A stretch of DNA of 64,000 bases from Nitratireductor sp. (GCA_020637805.1 JACKJU010000004.1:124001-188000), one strand, 5' to 3'; positions 24,694 through 34,157 are shown, numbered from the stretch's first letter. Made by a program: numbers and translations. The notes: generated from the sequence alone by a model not told the origin.

Positions 24694-25644
24694 TTACTCT
24701 GCGGCTTCTCCAATCAGTGCACCGCCAGCTTCCGTCTTCAGGAAGGCCTCGCCACAGGCCTTTGCGAGCGTGCGAACGCGCAGGATGTAGCTCTGGCGCT
24801 CGGTAACGGAGATCACGCCGCGCGCGTCGAGCAGGTTGAAGACGTGCGAAGCCTTGATGCACTGGTCGTAGGCAGGATGCGCCATGACAATGTGCTTGCC
24901 GGTCTTGGGATCGATCGCCGGTTCGGCAAGGATGCGCTGGCATTCGGCTTCCGCGTCCTTGAAGTGCTGAAGCAGCGTATCGGTATCGGCAACGTCGAAG
25001 TTCCAGCGCGAATATTCGCGCTCGGTCTGCTGGAAGACGTCGCCGTAGCTGACCTTGTCTTTGCCGGCGCGACCATTGAAGTTGAGGTCGTAGACATTGT
25101 CCTCGTCCTGAACATACATGGCGAGACGCTCCAGACCGTAGGTCAGTTCACCGGCAACCGGCGCGCATTCAAAACCGCAGACCTGCTGGAAATAGGTGAA
25201 CTGGGAGACTTCCATTCCATCGCACCATACCTCCCAGCCAAGCCCCCAGGCGCCAAGGGTCGGGCTTTCCCAGTCGTCCTCGACAAAACGGATATCGTGC
25301 AGGTCCGTATCGATGCCGATGGCCTTGAGCGACCCGAGATAGAGTTCCTGCAGATCCGGCGGCGAAGGCTTGAGCAAGACCTGGTACTGGTAATAGTGCT
25401 GCAGCCGGTTCGGGTTCTCGCCGTAGCGGCCGTCGGTCGGCCGGCGGGACGGCTGTACATAGGCCGCGTTCCAAGACTTCGGCCCTAATGCGCGCAGGGT
25501 CGTTGCCGGGTGGAAAGTGCCCGCTCCGACTTCCATGTCATAGGGCTGCAGCACGACGCAGCCATATTCCGCCCAGTAGCGGTGAAGCGTCAGGATCAGC
25601 CCCTGGAAGGAGCGTGTCGGGTGCATGTGTTCGGGCAGGTTCAT
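24694..25644 (-). CDS. glyQ: Glycine-tRNA ligase alpha subunit
   Basis: The catalytic alpha subunit (316 residues from ATG 25644; GTG 25653 is an alternative). It activates glycine and charges tRNA(Gly) together with GlyS. Clear motifs are MHPTRSFQGLILTLHRYWA, VLQPYDMEVGAGTFHPATTL, AYVQPSRRPTDGRYGENPNR and LEPCAGELTYGLERLA-like sequence (PVAGELTYGLERLAMYVQ). It heads a minus-strand operon with a CDGSH protein, a small secreted peptide, glyS and ytoQ. Confidence 0.98.
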   Translation of the reverse strand: MNLPEHMHPTRSFQGLILTLHRYWAEYGCVVLQPYDMEVGAGTFHPATTLRALGPKSWNAAYVQPSRRPTDGRYGENPNRLQHYYQYQVLLKPSPPDLQELYLGSLKAIGIDTDLHDIRFVEDDWESPTLGAWGLGWEVWCDGMEVSQFTYFQQVCGFECAPVAGELTYGLERLAMYVQDEDNVYDLNFNGRAGKDKVSYGDVFQQTEREYSRWNFDVADTDTLLQHFKDAEAECQRILAEPAIDPKTGKHIVMAHPAYDQCIKASHVFNLLDARGVISVTERQSYILRVRTLAKACGEAFLKTEAGGALIGEAAE

Positions 25645-25882
25645 CTTGGCCACCGGTCAGGGAATGTCGCGCTGCAAATGCCACGCGCACCGGAAGCGGT
25701 CAAGGGAGGTCTGCCGGCGGGGCGCCAGCAGTTTCGCAGCCGACGCCCGGGCTGGATCATATTCTTGTTTGGAACCGACGCCAGTTGGCGCTGGACGGCA
25801 TGGAGTTGTGCGTGTATGCGCCGCTATCTGGCAGTTGAGACCAAACCCCTGACAGACACCCAACAGAGCGGCAGGCGGCACC

Positions 25883-27205
25883 ATGGAAGAAGAGATCGTA
25901 GAGGTCGAAACAATCGAGGTATCGACACCGCGCTCGCGCTTCGCGGCGGTGTCGGGCATCATCGTTTCGACGGCCGTTATGGCACTGGCAAGCGGGCTCC
26001 TGTTTGCCTACATCCCGGTCAAGCTTATCTCGCAGGGGTTCGAACCCTGGGTTCCGGCGGCGATGACGCCTGCGCTGGCGTTTGGCGGGCTGATCGGCTG
26101 CTTTGCGACCGGGCCACTGCTCCGGCTCTCGGGCCATGCCAGGGTATTCATGCTCTATTATGCGCTGATCGTCATGTCGACAGCGGCAATTGCGTTCTTC
26201 TCCTCGCCCTATGCCTGGCTGATCGCGCGCATGTTCTACGGGTTTGCCATCAATGGCGTGTTCATCGTCGCACAGAGCTGGCTGCACCATGCCAGCACGG
26301 ACGACATACGCGGCAGGGTGATCTCGGTATTCTACGTTTCCTACATCGTGGCGTTGGGCGTCGGCGGCTATCTTGTCGGTGCAGTTGACAGCGCAGGCAA
26401 TTCGATACCGGTGCTGGCGACCTTCTTTGTGGCACTCGCAATGCTTCCGGTGGCGCTCACGCGCCTGCCGCAGCCCGAACCGCCCCAGACCATGACCGTG
26501 GATATTCGCCGTGTCTGGCGCATCTCGCCGGTGGGCCTTGCCGGGATGATGACGGTCGGCGGGCTTTCGATGCTGCTGCAATCCCTTTCGCCGATCTATA
26601 TCACCTCGCTCGGGTATTCGCGGTCTGATGTGGGCTTTACCATGCTGTTCATGCAGCTTGGCGTGATTGCCGTCCAGTTGCCGATGGGTGCACTTTCGGA
26701 CCGGATCGACCGGCGCTATGTTCTGGCAATCACTGCTGCCGGGTCCCTTGGCATCTCGATAATCGCCTTTGGCGGGCATGGGATGATCGGCATCGCAATG
26801 CTGATCCTCCTGTTCGCGCTATGGAACGGCTTCAACGAGACGCTGTATTCGGTATCAAGCGCACTGGCCAATGACCGGGCAGACCCGGCCGATTACGTGA
26901 TGCTTTCCTCGACCCAGATGATTGCGTGGTCGGTTGCGGCCTTTGTCATTCCGCTTTGCGCAACGGTGGCGCTCGCCTTCCTGCCCGTGAAGAGTTTCAT
27001 GCCAATCGCCGCTGTGCTGGCCGGCTGCTTCCTGATTTTCACGTTGTTCAGGATGCGTTCGCGCAAGGAGATCCCAGCAGACGAGAGAGAGGCATTCCAG
27101 CCGGTCACGGCGCAGGTCGTCTATCCGGGCGACTTCGCCAATCCGGATGCACCCTCGGAAGATGAGGCGCCCGAGGCCGAGGCCATCGAAAAAGAAGAGC
27201 AATAG
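25883..27205 (+). CDS. MFS transporter
   Basis: A 440-residue major facilitator protein with about twelve hydrophobic segments between residues 22 and 395. Loop motifs GRVISVFYVSYI (after helix 4) and GALSDRIDRRYVLA (between helices 8 and 9) fit the YcaD-like subfamily of MFS permeases. An acidic 18-residue N-terminal tail and a roughly 50-residue acidic C-terminal tail are cytoplasmic. The substrate is unknown. It is divergent from glyQ; the 238-bp gap contains only short inverted repeats such as CGCCAGTTGGCG. Confidence 0.9.
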   Translation: MEEEIVEVETIEVSTPRSRFAAVSGIIVSTAVMALASGLLFAYIPVKLISQGFEPWVPAAMTPALAFGGLIGCFATGPLLRLSGHARVFMLYYALIVMSTAAIAFFSSPYAWLIARMFYGFAINGVFIVAQSWLHHASTDDIRGRVISVFYVSYIVALGVGGYLVGAVDSAGNSIPVLATFFVALAMLPVALTRLPQPEPPQTMTVDIRRVWRISPVGLAGMMTVGGLSMLLQSLSPIYITSLGYSRSDVGFTMLFMQLGVIAVQLPMGALSDRIDRRYVLAITAAGSLGISIIAFGGHGMIGIAMLILLFALWNGFNETLYSVSSALANDRADPADYVMLSSTQMIAWSVAAFVIPLCATVALAFLPVKSFMPIAAVLAGCFLIFTLFRMRSRKEIPADEREAFQPVTAQVVYPGDFANPDAPSEDEAPEAEAIEKEEQ

Positions 27206-27215
27206 TTGTCGATTT

Positions 27216-27231
27216 CCGGCTACTTGGCCGG
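27216..27231. terminator. Short hairpin between convergent genes
   Basis: CCGGC-TACTTG-GCCGG lies between the stop of the MFS gene (27205) and that of the small membrane protein gene (27235). The stem is only 5 bp and has no strong U-run, so it is a weak candidate for a shared terminator. Confidence 0.3.
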
Positions 27232-27234
27232 TTG

Positions 27235-27417
27235 TCAGCCGTCCTTGCGCCTTGGCCGGTAAACCCCGTCCGGGCCAAGTTCAAGGTCCGGAACCTGCTT
27301 GGACTTGTTCTCGGCCTCACGCACTTCCTGCCCGATACGGTCCATCTCGCGACGAAGCGTCTTCCAGGCATACCAGCCAAGGCCGCCCACCAGGGCAAGT
27401 GCAATCAGTTGAGGCAT
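27235..27417 (-). CDS. Small membrane-anchored protein downstream of sppA
   Basis: Sixty residues: one hydrophobic N-terminal helix (LIALALVGGLGWYAWKTL, about 4-21), then a charged helix and a short end with LELGPDGVYRP. This layout is common in small Hyphomicrobiales proteins annotated only as hypothetical. It lies 72 nt after sppA on the same strand and is probably in the same transcript. A role with the peptidase is possible but unsupported by sequence. Confidence 0.7.
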   Translation of the reverse strand: MPQLIALALVGGLGWYAWKTLRREMDRIGQEVREAENKSKQVPDLELGPDGVYRPRRKDG

Positions 27418-27489
27418 TCATCTGTCTCCAAGCTTCCGCGAATCATACACCGTACGCTACCCGGCCTGCAATTGCCGTTTGGATGCCGC

Positions 27490-28386
27490 CTAGAGGCCGT
27501 AGCGCGCCCACATGGCACGTTCATTGGCCTCTTCCACCAAACCGGCTGGCAGTTCGCGGGCGATCTCGCCACCCACTCCGCCTCCAAGGCCGCCCCCTAT
27601 TCCCCCGGGCGCACCTGCGGCCACCGCCACCGACGGCACCGGACGGCCGAACAGATTCCGCTTTGCCTGCATCAGCACAAGTTTCGTTTTCTTGCCGTAG
27701 CGCTTCTTCAACTCTGAACTCATGTGGCCGAAACCATCGACAAGACCGAGTTCCTTCGCCGGTCGTCCAGTCCAGAACTGGCCTGAAAACAGGTTGTCAT
27801 CCTCGGCCAGTTTCGCGCCGCGGCGCTCCTTGACCATGGAGATGAAGATGTCATGGATATCCAGCTGAAGCTTTTTCAAGTGATCCACATCCGACTTCTT
27901 CTCCGGCAGAAACGGATCCAGCGTCACCTTGTTCTTGCCGGCGGTATAGACCCGGCGCTCGACGCCCAGTTTGCCGATTGCCTCGACAAAGCCGAAACCG
28001 GCGGCAACCACGCCGATGGAACCGACGATCGAAGTCTCGTCGGCAATGATCTCATCACCGGCAAGGGCGATCATGTAACCACCCGAAGCGGCGACGTCCT
28101 CGACGAATACGAGGACCTTCTTGCCGTGTTCGGCGGCCAGTTCGCGAATGCGCGAATAGATGAGGCGCGACTGTACCGGCGATCCGCCGGGCGAATTGAT
28201 CGAAATGGCCACAACCGGTGCCTGCTTCATTTCGAAGGCACGCTGCAACTGGCTTGCCACGGTTGCCATGTTCATGTTGCGGCTGAACGGCGAATTCGAT
28301 GCGCTGATCGTTCCATGAAGGCGCACTACTGGAATGACGGTAACATCCTTTCGCAGGCGCGCCGGTATCAGGCCCGAAATTTTCAT
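27490..28386 (-). CDS. S49 family serine peptidase (SppA/SohB-like)
   Basis: ATG 28386 has GGAG 6 nt upstream; the frame is open further upstream but without similarity. The 298-residue protein has the S49 fold: VVAISINSPGGSPVQSRLIY, then VFVEDVAASGGYMIALAGDEI with the nucleophile serine in ASGGY, and SIVGSIGVV. A lysine downstream (AGKNKVTLDPF region) probably completes the Ser/Lys dyad. There is no N-terminal signal peptide, so it may act on the cytoplasmic side or rely on another anchor. The C-terminus has a glycine-rich run (GGIGGGLGGGVGG) of unknown use. Confidence 0.9.
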   Translation of the reverse strand: MKISGLIPARLRKDVTVIPVVRLHGTISASNSPFSRNMNMATVASQLQRAFEMKQAPVVAISINSPGGSPVQSRLIYSRIRELAAEHGKKVLVFVEDVAASGGYMIALAGDEIIADETSIVGSIGVVAAGFGFVEAIGKLGVERRVYTAGKNKVTLDPFLPEKKSDVDHLKKLQLDIHDIFISMVKERRGAKLAEDDNLFSGQFWTGRPAKELGLVDGFGHMSSELKKRYGKKTKLVLMQAKRNLFGRPVPSVAVAAGAPGGIGGGLGGGVGGEIARELPAGLVEEANERAMWARYGL

Positions 28387-28480
28387 GGGTAACTCCATTT
28401 GATCCAACAGGTCCGAAATGGTGAGGATTCCGGCTGTTTGCAAGTATGCGGGAAAAAATTTACGTAAGGTAAGTTTCGTC

Positions 28481-28498
28481 AGGTCTTCGGCGAGACCT
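28481..28498 (-). terminator. Hairpin after the trmN6-like gene
   Basis: AGGTCT-TCGGCG-AGACCT is a perfect 6-bp stem just 3 nt beyond the stop of the methyltransferase gene. The T-run follows only about 30 nt later, so it may act as an attenuator or RNA end rather than a full terminator before sppA. Confidence 0.3.
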
Positions 28499-28500
28499 TC

Positions 28501-29292
28501 TCAGGCGAAATGAACCCTTGCGCGTCCGTTGACAAGGGCATCGCCCATTGCGGTCGGCCTGTTGGCATCATCGTGCATGACAAGCGAAGGCTGGATGGAG
28601 AGCGGCGCGCGCGATCCCTTGACCATGCGAACAAGAATTCGTCCTGCGGGTTCATCCTGTCTGGCATGAACCGGGACGACAGCCAGACCGCCGAACCTTC
28701 CCTGTGCACAGGCAAGCACGTCGGCCAGTTTCTCCGGGCGGTAGATCATGGCCAGAGTTCCGCCGGGCCTCAGAATGGCTGCGGCAGTACGCATCCAGGG
28801 TTCGAGGCCGGACGCGCCAAGCATGTGCGCTTCGGCGCGCATCGGATCCGGCGAGACGCGCTGCGCCTTGTGATTGTAGGGCGGGTTCATGATGACATGG
28901 TCGAAGCTGTCCGGGTGCAAGCCAGCGGATTCGCGCTGTGTTCCGGTTAGCGTTACATCGGCCTCGAGTACGACTGCGCGGGAACGAAACAGCGCATTTG
29001 CCGGGAGCAGCACTGTCTTTCTGGCCAGTTCTGCCATCACCCGGTTCTTCTCGACCAGGGTGACTTCCAGGCCTGGATTCATGGCGAGTGCGGCAAGGCC
29101 GGCTACCCCTGCCCCGGAGCCCAGATCCGCCAGCCTGCCGCTGGCACCTTCCGGCAGGCAGGAAGCAATCAGCAAGGCATCCTGACCGGAGCGGTGTCCC
29201 CTTTCCCTTGGTTGCAGGGCATGGAACGCACCACGGTGGAAAGCGTCTTCGGTGGTTGCTTCCTCATCCATTTCGGGATCAGCCGGTTTCAT
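28501..29292 (-). CDS. TrmN6-like tRNA (adenine-N6) methyltransferase
   Basis: A 263-residue class I methyltransferase. The SAM-binding loop is LADLGSGAGVAGLAALAM (about 54-71) and the catalytic motif is IMNPPYNHK, the Asn-Pro-Pro-Tyr motif of N6-adenine methylases. Size and the early GHRSGQDALLIASCLP segment fit TrmN6 (YfiC), which modifies A37 of tRNA1(Val). The specific target is inferred. The gene overlaps the upstream DUF2007 gene by 4 nt and lies ahead of sppA. Confidence 0.85.
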   Translation of the reverse strand: MKPADPEMDEEATTEDAFHRGAFHALQPRERGHRSGQDALLIASCLPEGASGRLADLGSGAGVAGLAALAMNPGLEVTLVEKNRVMAELARKTVLLPANALFRSRAVVLEADVTLTGTQRESAGLHPDSFDHVIMNPPYNHKAQRVSPDPMRAEAHMLGASGLEPWMRTAAAILRPGGTLAMIYRPEKLADVLACAQGRFGGLAVVPVHARQDEPAGRILVRMVKGSRAPLSIQPSLVMHDDANRPTAMGDALVNGRARVHFA

Positions 29293-29519
29293 GTTTCCTG
29301 TCCTGCGATATGCATTCCCAGCCCGGCATCAATGAGAAGCCTTCGTGCCTCGTCCACGCGTTCACTGTCCACCATCACACGCCTCTGGATGGCCCCGATG
29401 GAGCCCTCCACCACGCTCGTGTACTGATCGAAAACGTGGCAGGCTATTCCACTGTCGCGCAACAATGCCTCCACATAGGAAATGACCACGAGGTCATTTG
29501 TCCTGACGAGTTCATTCAT
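29289..29519 (-). CDS. DUF2007 family protein
   Basis: A 76-residue protein from ATG 29519 (a TTG at 29543 would add eight residues). The pattern LVRTNDLVVISYVEALLRDSG, then HVFDQYTSVVEGSIGAIQRRVMV and ARRLLIDAG fits DUF2007, small ferredoxin-fold proteins that may bind a ligand or a partner. Function unknown. Its stop overlaps the start of the methyltransferase gene (ATGA), so it is the first gene of that operon, facing ispB. Confidence 0.88.
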   Translation of the reverse strand: MNELVRTNDLVVISYVEALLRDSGIACHVFDQYTSVVEGSIGAIQRRVMVDSERVDEARRLLIDAGLGMHIAGQET

Positions 29520-29814
29520 GTTCCCGGATACCTGCTTGACCAACCATCCGCAGAACCTATTCCCTTTTTATGGCCACCGAAACACCGGCAATGCAAATCA
29601 CGCTGCAAAAGGAGAGATAAAAACAACGTGACAGTATTGTTATCCGGCTCTGCCAGAACCGGATTTTGACTTTCATGCCGCCGTTTCCTCCGTTAATAAA
29701 GTCAGGTGTGCCAATCTGCCGGATGGCTTTCTGCATCCGCTGGCCTAGTTTCCCGTGCGGTGCCGTAAGAGAAACGGGCGCAGGCAGATGCTGGCAACAA
29801 GTGGAGAACGTGAA

Positions 29815-30843
29815 ATGTCGGGAGTAGTCGTACCCCTCAACAAGAAAGACGATTCCGAGGGCCGCAAACCCGGCGTCGAGCCGCTCATGGCGTTGGTTGC
29901 CAACGACATGGAAAAGGTCAACCGTGTGATCCTTTCCAAGTGCGGGTCGGATGTCCAGATGATCCCCGAGGTGGCGCGGCACCTGATCGATTCAGGGGGC
30001 AAACGCCTTCGCCCGATGCTCACACTCGCTGCTGCGCGCATGTCCGGCTACGAAGGCGAGCACCACGTGACGCTGGCTGCCAGCGTGGAATTCATGCACA
30101 CCGCGACACTGCTCCACGATGACGTGGTGGACGAGAGCGATCTCAGACGCGGCAAGCTTTCGGCACGCAAGCTGTGGGGCAATGAAGCAAGCGTTCTCGT
30201 CGGCGACTTCCTGCTCGGTCAGGCATTCCGCATGATGGTCGACGCCGGTTCCATGAAGGCACTGGAAGTGCTGTCGACGGCAGCAACCGTGATCGCCGAA
30301 GGCGAAGTGATGCAGCTGGCCACCGCGAAGAACCTCGACACCACGCAGGACGAATACATGCAGGTGGTGCATGGCAAGACAGCGGCCCTGTTTGCTGCCG
30401 CGACCGAGGTCGGTCCGATCCTCGCCGGTTCGAACAAGGGCGCAGTCAGCGCATTCCGTTCCTATGGCACGAATCTGGGGCTTGCCTTCCAGCTGATCGA
30501 CGATGCTTTGGACTATGGTGGCTCCTCCAAAACGCTTGGCAAAAATGCCGGAGACGACTTCCGGGAGGGGAAAGTCACGCTGCCCGTCCTGCTATGCTAC
30601 AGGCGCGGTTCCGAGTCGCAGCGCAACTTCTGGCGCGAGGCGATCGAGCGTGGCGAGACCGACAACAGCCGCCTTGAAGAAGCCATAAGGCTGATGCACG
30701 AACATGACGCGCTGACAGATACGATCGAGCGCGCCCGCCACTATTGCAACCTGGCAAGCGACGCGCTCGCCATATTTGACGATTCTCCACACAAGCGGGC
30801 TCTGAACGAAGTGCTCGAATTCATTTTGTTGAGAGCACATTAG
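29815..30843 (+). CDS. ispB: Polyprenyl diphosphate synthase (octaprenyl or decaprenyl)
   Basis: A 342-residue trans-prenyltransferase from ATG 29815 (GGAG about 9 nt upstream) that builds the long chain for ubiquinone. The first Asp-rich motif is LLHDDVVDESDLRRG (Asp102-Asp106 core) and the second is FQLIDDALDYGG. GGKRLRPMLTLAAARM binds substrate diphosphate. The tail length cannot be read from the motif; relatives make C50 or C40 chains. A 295-bp gap to the divergent DUF2007 gene contains no gene that I can support. Confidence 0.94.
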   Translation: MSGVVVPLNKKDDSEGRKPGVEPLMALVANDMEKVNRVILSKCGSDVQMIPEVARHLIDSGGKRLRPMLTLAAARMSGYEGEHHVTLAASVEFMHTATLLHDDVVDESDLRRGKLSARKLWGNEASVLVGDFLLGQAFRMMVDAGSMKALEVLSTAATVIAEGEVMQLATAKNLDTTQDEYMQVVHGKTAALFAAATEVGPILAGSNKGAVSAFRSYGTNLGLAFQLIDDALDYGGSSKTLGKNAGDDFREGKVTLPVLLCYRRGSESQRNFWREAIERGETDNSRLEEAIRLMHEHDALTDTIERARHYCNLASDALAIFDDSPHKRALNEVLEFILLRAH

Positions 30844-30903
30844 ACAACACCATATCCTGCTGACGGCAGGACAATTACAGGCCAGTTGCGGCCGGGAGAA
30901 GGA

Positions 30904-32649
30904 ATGAACCGCAAGAATACGCTAGTCGCATTGTTCGCGCTTGCCGCATCCGCCTTGGCCATGGTTCCGGCCGGAAACGCTGCGGGATATCTTGATGATC
31001 TTGAGTTTCGAACCGGTGAAACCGAGATCGTCAACGACGGCGACAAGCCCACGCTTTCGGGCGCATTTCTTTCAGCCCAGGTTGCTGCAGCCAACAATGA
31101 CGAAGCGGCGGCCGTTGCAAGCTACCGCGAGGCGATCAAGCTCGACCCGAAGAACGGACAGCTGAAGCAATCCCTTTTTGTTGCGCTTACCGCCAACGGC
31201 CAGATCGAGGAAGCCGTCGAACTGCTGCCGCAGATACCCGAGGAAGACGCCAACCCTGCTGTCAACGGCGTGGTAAGCGCTGCGGACGCGATGAAACGCA
31301 AGTCATGGAACCGCGTCCTTCAAAACATCGACAAGCTTGAAGGCTCCGATCTAGACAATCTTCTGGCCAATCTCGTCGGTTCGTGGGCTCTGGTGGGCAG
31401 CGGCAAGATGGATGCCGCTCTCAAGCGGACCAGCGAAATTGCCGGTCCCGAATGGACCCAGGTGCTGCGCGATTATCATGTGGGCCTGATGCTCGCATCC
31501 GCGGGAAAGGATGCCGAGGCGATTCCCTATCTGGAAAAGGCAGTCGCCAATCGCGCTGTCGCCGCAGCCCTGACCGTTACCTACATGCGCGCAGTCGAGG
31601 CACTTGCGCGTTCGCAGGCGCGCACGGGCGAGAAGGACAAGGCGCTGAAGACAATCAAGAGCGGCCTTGAACTGATCAGCGACCACCAGCCCCTGATCGC
31701 TCTGCAGAACGAGATTTCCGGCGACGCTACGATACAGCCGTTGATAAAAACGCCGCAGCAGGGCGCAGCCGAAATATTCTTCAATGTCGGCTCGGCTATC
31801 AGCCGCCAGGGCAGCCTGCCCTTTGCCCAGAGCCATTTGCAGCTTGCCCACTATCTGGACGGAGAAAGCGTGCCGATCCTCTACGCGCTCGGCAATGTGT
31901 TCCAGGGACAGGAGAAATTCACACGGGCAAACACGTACTACACGGAGATCCCGGAGAGTTCACCCTTCTACCGCAACGCCCAGCTCGAGCTTGCGCTCAA
32001 CTACAATCAGCTCAAGGACGTCGACGAGGCGGAGAAGCTGATCAACGGCGTGATAGAACGCAATCCCGATGATTTCACGGCGGTCACCATGCTGGGCGGG
32101 ATGTATGCCCAGTATGACCGGTTCGCCGATGCAGCCAAACTCTACGACCGCGCCATAGCCCGAATTGCCAACCCGACGAAGGATGACTGGAACCTGTTCT
32201 ACCGCCGCGGGATTGCCTTCGAGCGCACCAAGCAGTGGGATAAGGCCGAAGTGGACTTCAAGAAGGCACTGGAACTCAGCCCGGACGAGCCGGATGTGCT
32301 GAACTATCTGGGCTATTCCTGGGTGGACATGGGCATCAATCTCGATGAGGGACTTGCGATGATCCGCAAGGCCGTGGAACTGCGCCCGAATGCAGGTTTC
32401 ATCATCGACAGCCTGGGTTGGGCCTATTACCGGCTCGGAAAATACGAGGACGCCGTCGTTCAACTCGAACGGGCATTGCAACTCATGCCGACAGACCCGG
32501 TGGTAAATGACCATCTTGGCGACGCATACTGGCAGGTGGGACGCAGGCTGGAAGCCACCTTCCAGTGGAAGCATGCGCTTTCGGACAAACCTTCCGATGT
32601 CGACCGCGAGAAGATCGAGCAGAAACTGCAAAGCGGCCTCACGAACTGA
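30904..32649 (+). CDS. Secreted TPR repeat protein
   Basis: A 581-residue protein from ATG 30904 (GGGAGAAGGA upstream). A signal peptide covers about residues 1-27 (ending AGNAAG). The rest is helical repeats; TPR units are best seen in the C-terminal half, for example LFYRRGIAFERTKQWDKAEV, PDVLNYLGYSWVDMGINLDE and LGWAYYRLGKYEDAVVQLER. TPR scaffolds bind proteins; a periplasmic or outer-membrane assembly role is plausible. It is 60 nt after ispB and 51 nt before ispE, a usual order in the group. Confidence 0.88.
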   Translation: MNRKNTLVALFALAASALAMVPAGNAAGYLDDLEFRTGETEIVNDGDKPTLSGAFLSAQVAAANNDEAAAVASYREAIKLDPKNGQLKQSLFVALTANGQIEEAVELLPQIPEEDANPAVNGVVSAADAMKRKSWNRVLQNIDKLEGSDLDNLLANLVGSWALVGSGKMDAALKRTSEIAGPEWTQVLRDYHVGLMLASAGKDAEAIPYLEKAVANRAVAAALTVTYMRAVEALARSQARTGEKDKALKTIKSGLELISDHQPLIALQNEISGDATIQPLIKTPQQGAAEIFFNVGSAISRQGSLPFAQSHLQLAHYLDGESVPILYALGNVFQGQEKFTRANTYYTEIPESSPFYRNAQLELALNYNQLKDVDEAEKLINGVIERNPDDFTAVTMLGGMYAQYDRFADAAKLYDRAIARIANPTKDDWNLFYRRGIAFERTKQWDKAEVDFKKALELSPDEPDVLNYLGYSWVDMGINLDEGLAMIRKAVELRPNAGFIIDSLGWAYYRLGKYEDAVVQLERALQLMPTDPVVNDHLGDAYWQVGRRLEATFQWKHALSDKPSDVDREKIEQKLQSGLTN

Positions 32650-32700
32650 ACCTGCCAAGGCCGCGCTTTAGCGGCCTGATCCACCAACGGGCGACCTGCA

Positions 32701-33612
32701 ATGCCAGCTTTTGCCTGCAAGGCACATGCGAAGATCAATCTTGCGCTGCATGTGACCGGCCAGCGTCCGGACGGTTACCACCTGATCGAAAGTCTCGTCA
32801 CCTTTGCCGAGGTCCATGATCTGGTGACCGTTGCCACCGCCAAGCAGCGCGGCGTGGCGAACAGCATTGAAATTTCAGGGCCATTTGCAGAGGCTCTGGA
32901 ACCGGGCGGCAGCAATCTCGCGCTTGAGGGAGCATCTGCCATCCTCGAACATGTGCCAGCAGCCTGGCGCCCGCCGCTTGTGGTGGGACTGGAGAAAAAC
33001 CTGCCAGTTGCCAGCGGCATCGGCGGCGGATCTTCGGACGCCGCGGCTGCAATTCTCGCAACCGCGCGCCTTGCAGGAATAGACAACCGGCAGGCCATGC
33101 AGGATGCGGCGCAGGGGCTTGGTGCCGACGTTCCCATGTGCCTGCATTCAAGGCCGCTTGTGGCGCGGGGAATTGGTGAGATCATCGAAAGCGTGAACCT
33201 GCCCGAGTTTGACCTGCTACTAGTCAATCCGGGCGTTGCCGTTTCCACGCCCCAGGTATTCAGGGCTTTGCAGTCCCGCGAGAATCCCCCCCTGCCACCA
33301 ATACCGGATGACCTTGATGACGCGATCCGGGTCGCCCGCTATCTCGCCGAATGCGCCAATCACCTGGAAGAACCGGCACGTTCGCTTTCTCCCGTTATCG
33401 GCGACGTACTGGATGCGTTGCGCAGCCAGCCCGGCACGCTGTTCGCACGGATGAGCGGATCGGGTGCGACCTGTTTTGCCATTCATGAATCGGCAGAAAG
33501 CTGCCATGCTGCAGGGGAAGCAATTCAAAAAGCGCATCCGCACTGGTGGGTGAGCGCAAGCCGGACAATCCGCGGGCCGGACGATTACAGGGAGCGGTCA
33601 TGGCAGGCATAG
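32701..33612 (+). CDS. ispE: 4-diphosphocytidyl-2-C-methyl-D-erythritol kinase
   Basis: A 303-residue GHMP kinase of the MEP pathway to isoprenoids, which phosphorylates CDP-methylerythritol. The start CKAHAKINLALHVTGQRPDGYH (read as two short motifs, AKINLALHVTG and RPDGYHLIES) and the ATP loop LPVASGIGGGSSDAAAAI are diagnostic, with GTLFARMSGSGATCFAI near the end. It ends inside the next gene (13-nt overlap with moaB). Together with ispB it places isoprenoid supply in this cluster. Confidence 0.97.
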   Translation: MPAFACKAHAKINLALHVTGQRPDGYHLIESLVTFAEVHDLVTVATAKQRGVANSIEISGPFAEALEPGGSNLALEGASAILEHVPAAWRPPLVVGLEKNLPVASGIGGGSSDAAAAILATARLAGIDNRQAMQDAAQGLGADVPMCLHSRPLVARGIGEIIESVNLPEFDLLLVNPGVAVSTPQVFRALQSRENPPLPPIPDDLDDAIRVARYLAECANHLEEPARSLSPVIGDVLDALRSQPGTLFARMSGSGATCFAIHESAESCHAAGEAIQKAHPHWWVSASRTIRGPDDYRERSWQA

Positions 33613-34157
33613 ACGAGAGCAAACCCTTCATACCGATATCTATTGCGGTGCTGACGGTTTCGGACACCCGCTCGCTGGCCGAAGACCGCTCGGGCCAGAC
33701 ACTTGTTGACCGGCTGGAAGCTGCGGGCCACCGGCTCGCCGACCGTGCTATCGTCAAGGACGACATCGAGTACATTCGTGAAACCGTTCTTGGCTGGACA
33801 CAGCGCGAAGACGTGGATGCGGTGATCACCACCGGCGGAACCGGCTTTACCGGCCGCGACGTGACACCCGAAGCGCTCGAACCCCTTTTCGAGAAGCGGA
33901 TGGACGGATTTTCCCACGTCTTCCACGCGATCTCCTACGAAATGATCGGCACCTCCACCATCCAGTCGCGCGCCACCGCCGGACTGATAAACCAGACCTA
34001 TGTTTTCTGCCTGCCCGGCTCGACGGGGGCGTGCAAGGACGCGTGGGACGGCATTCTCGCGCAGCAACTCGATTACCGGCACAAGCCGTGCAATTTCATC
34101 GAGATCATGCCGAGGCTGGACGAGCACCTCAAGCGCACGAAACTGCGCGGGAACTGA
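33600..34157 (+). CDS. moaB: Molybdenum cofactor biosynthesis protein MoaB/MogA family
   Basis: ATG 33600 lies inside the end of ispE; the 185-residue protein begins MAGIDESKPFIPISIAVLTVSD. The molybdopterin-binding fold shows VLTVSDTRSLAEDRSGQ, VDAVITTGGTGFTGRDVTPEAL (about 75-96) and LPGSTGACKDAWDGIL, all typical for MoaB, which relates to MogA and is thought to adenylate molybdopterin. The rest of the moa/moe genes are outside the window. Confidence 0.93.
   Translation: MAGIDESKPFIPISIAVLTVSDTRSLAEDRSGQTLVDRLEAAGHRLADRAIVKDDIEYIRETVLGWTQREDVDAVITTGGTGFTGRDVTPEALEPLFEKRMDGFSHVFHAISYEMIGTSTIQSRATAGLINQTYVFCLPGSTGACKDAWDGILAQQLDYRHKPCNFIEIMPRLDEHLKRTKLRGN

Noticed and set aside
26035..26053. 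tRNA T-loop-like sequence GGGGTTCGAACCCTG
   Set aside because: It lies inside the MFS transporter gene and no acceptor, D or anticodon arm can be placed around it.
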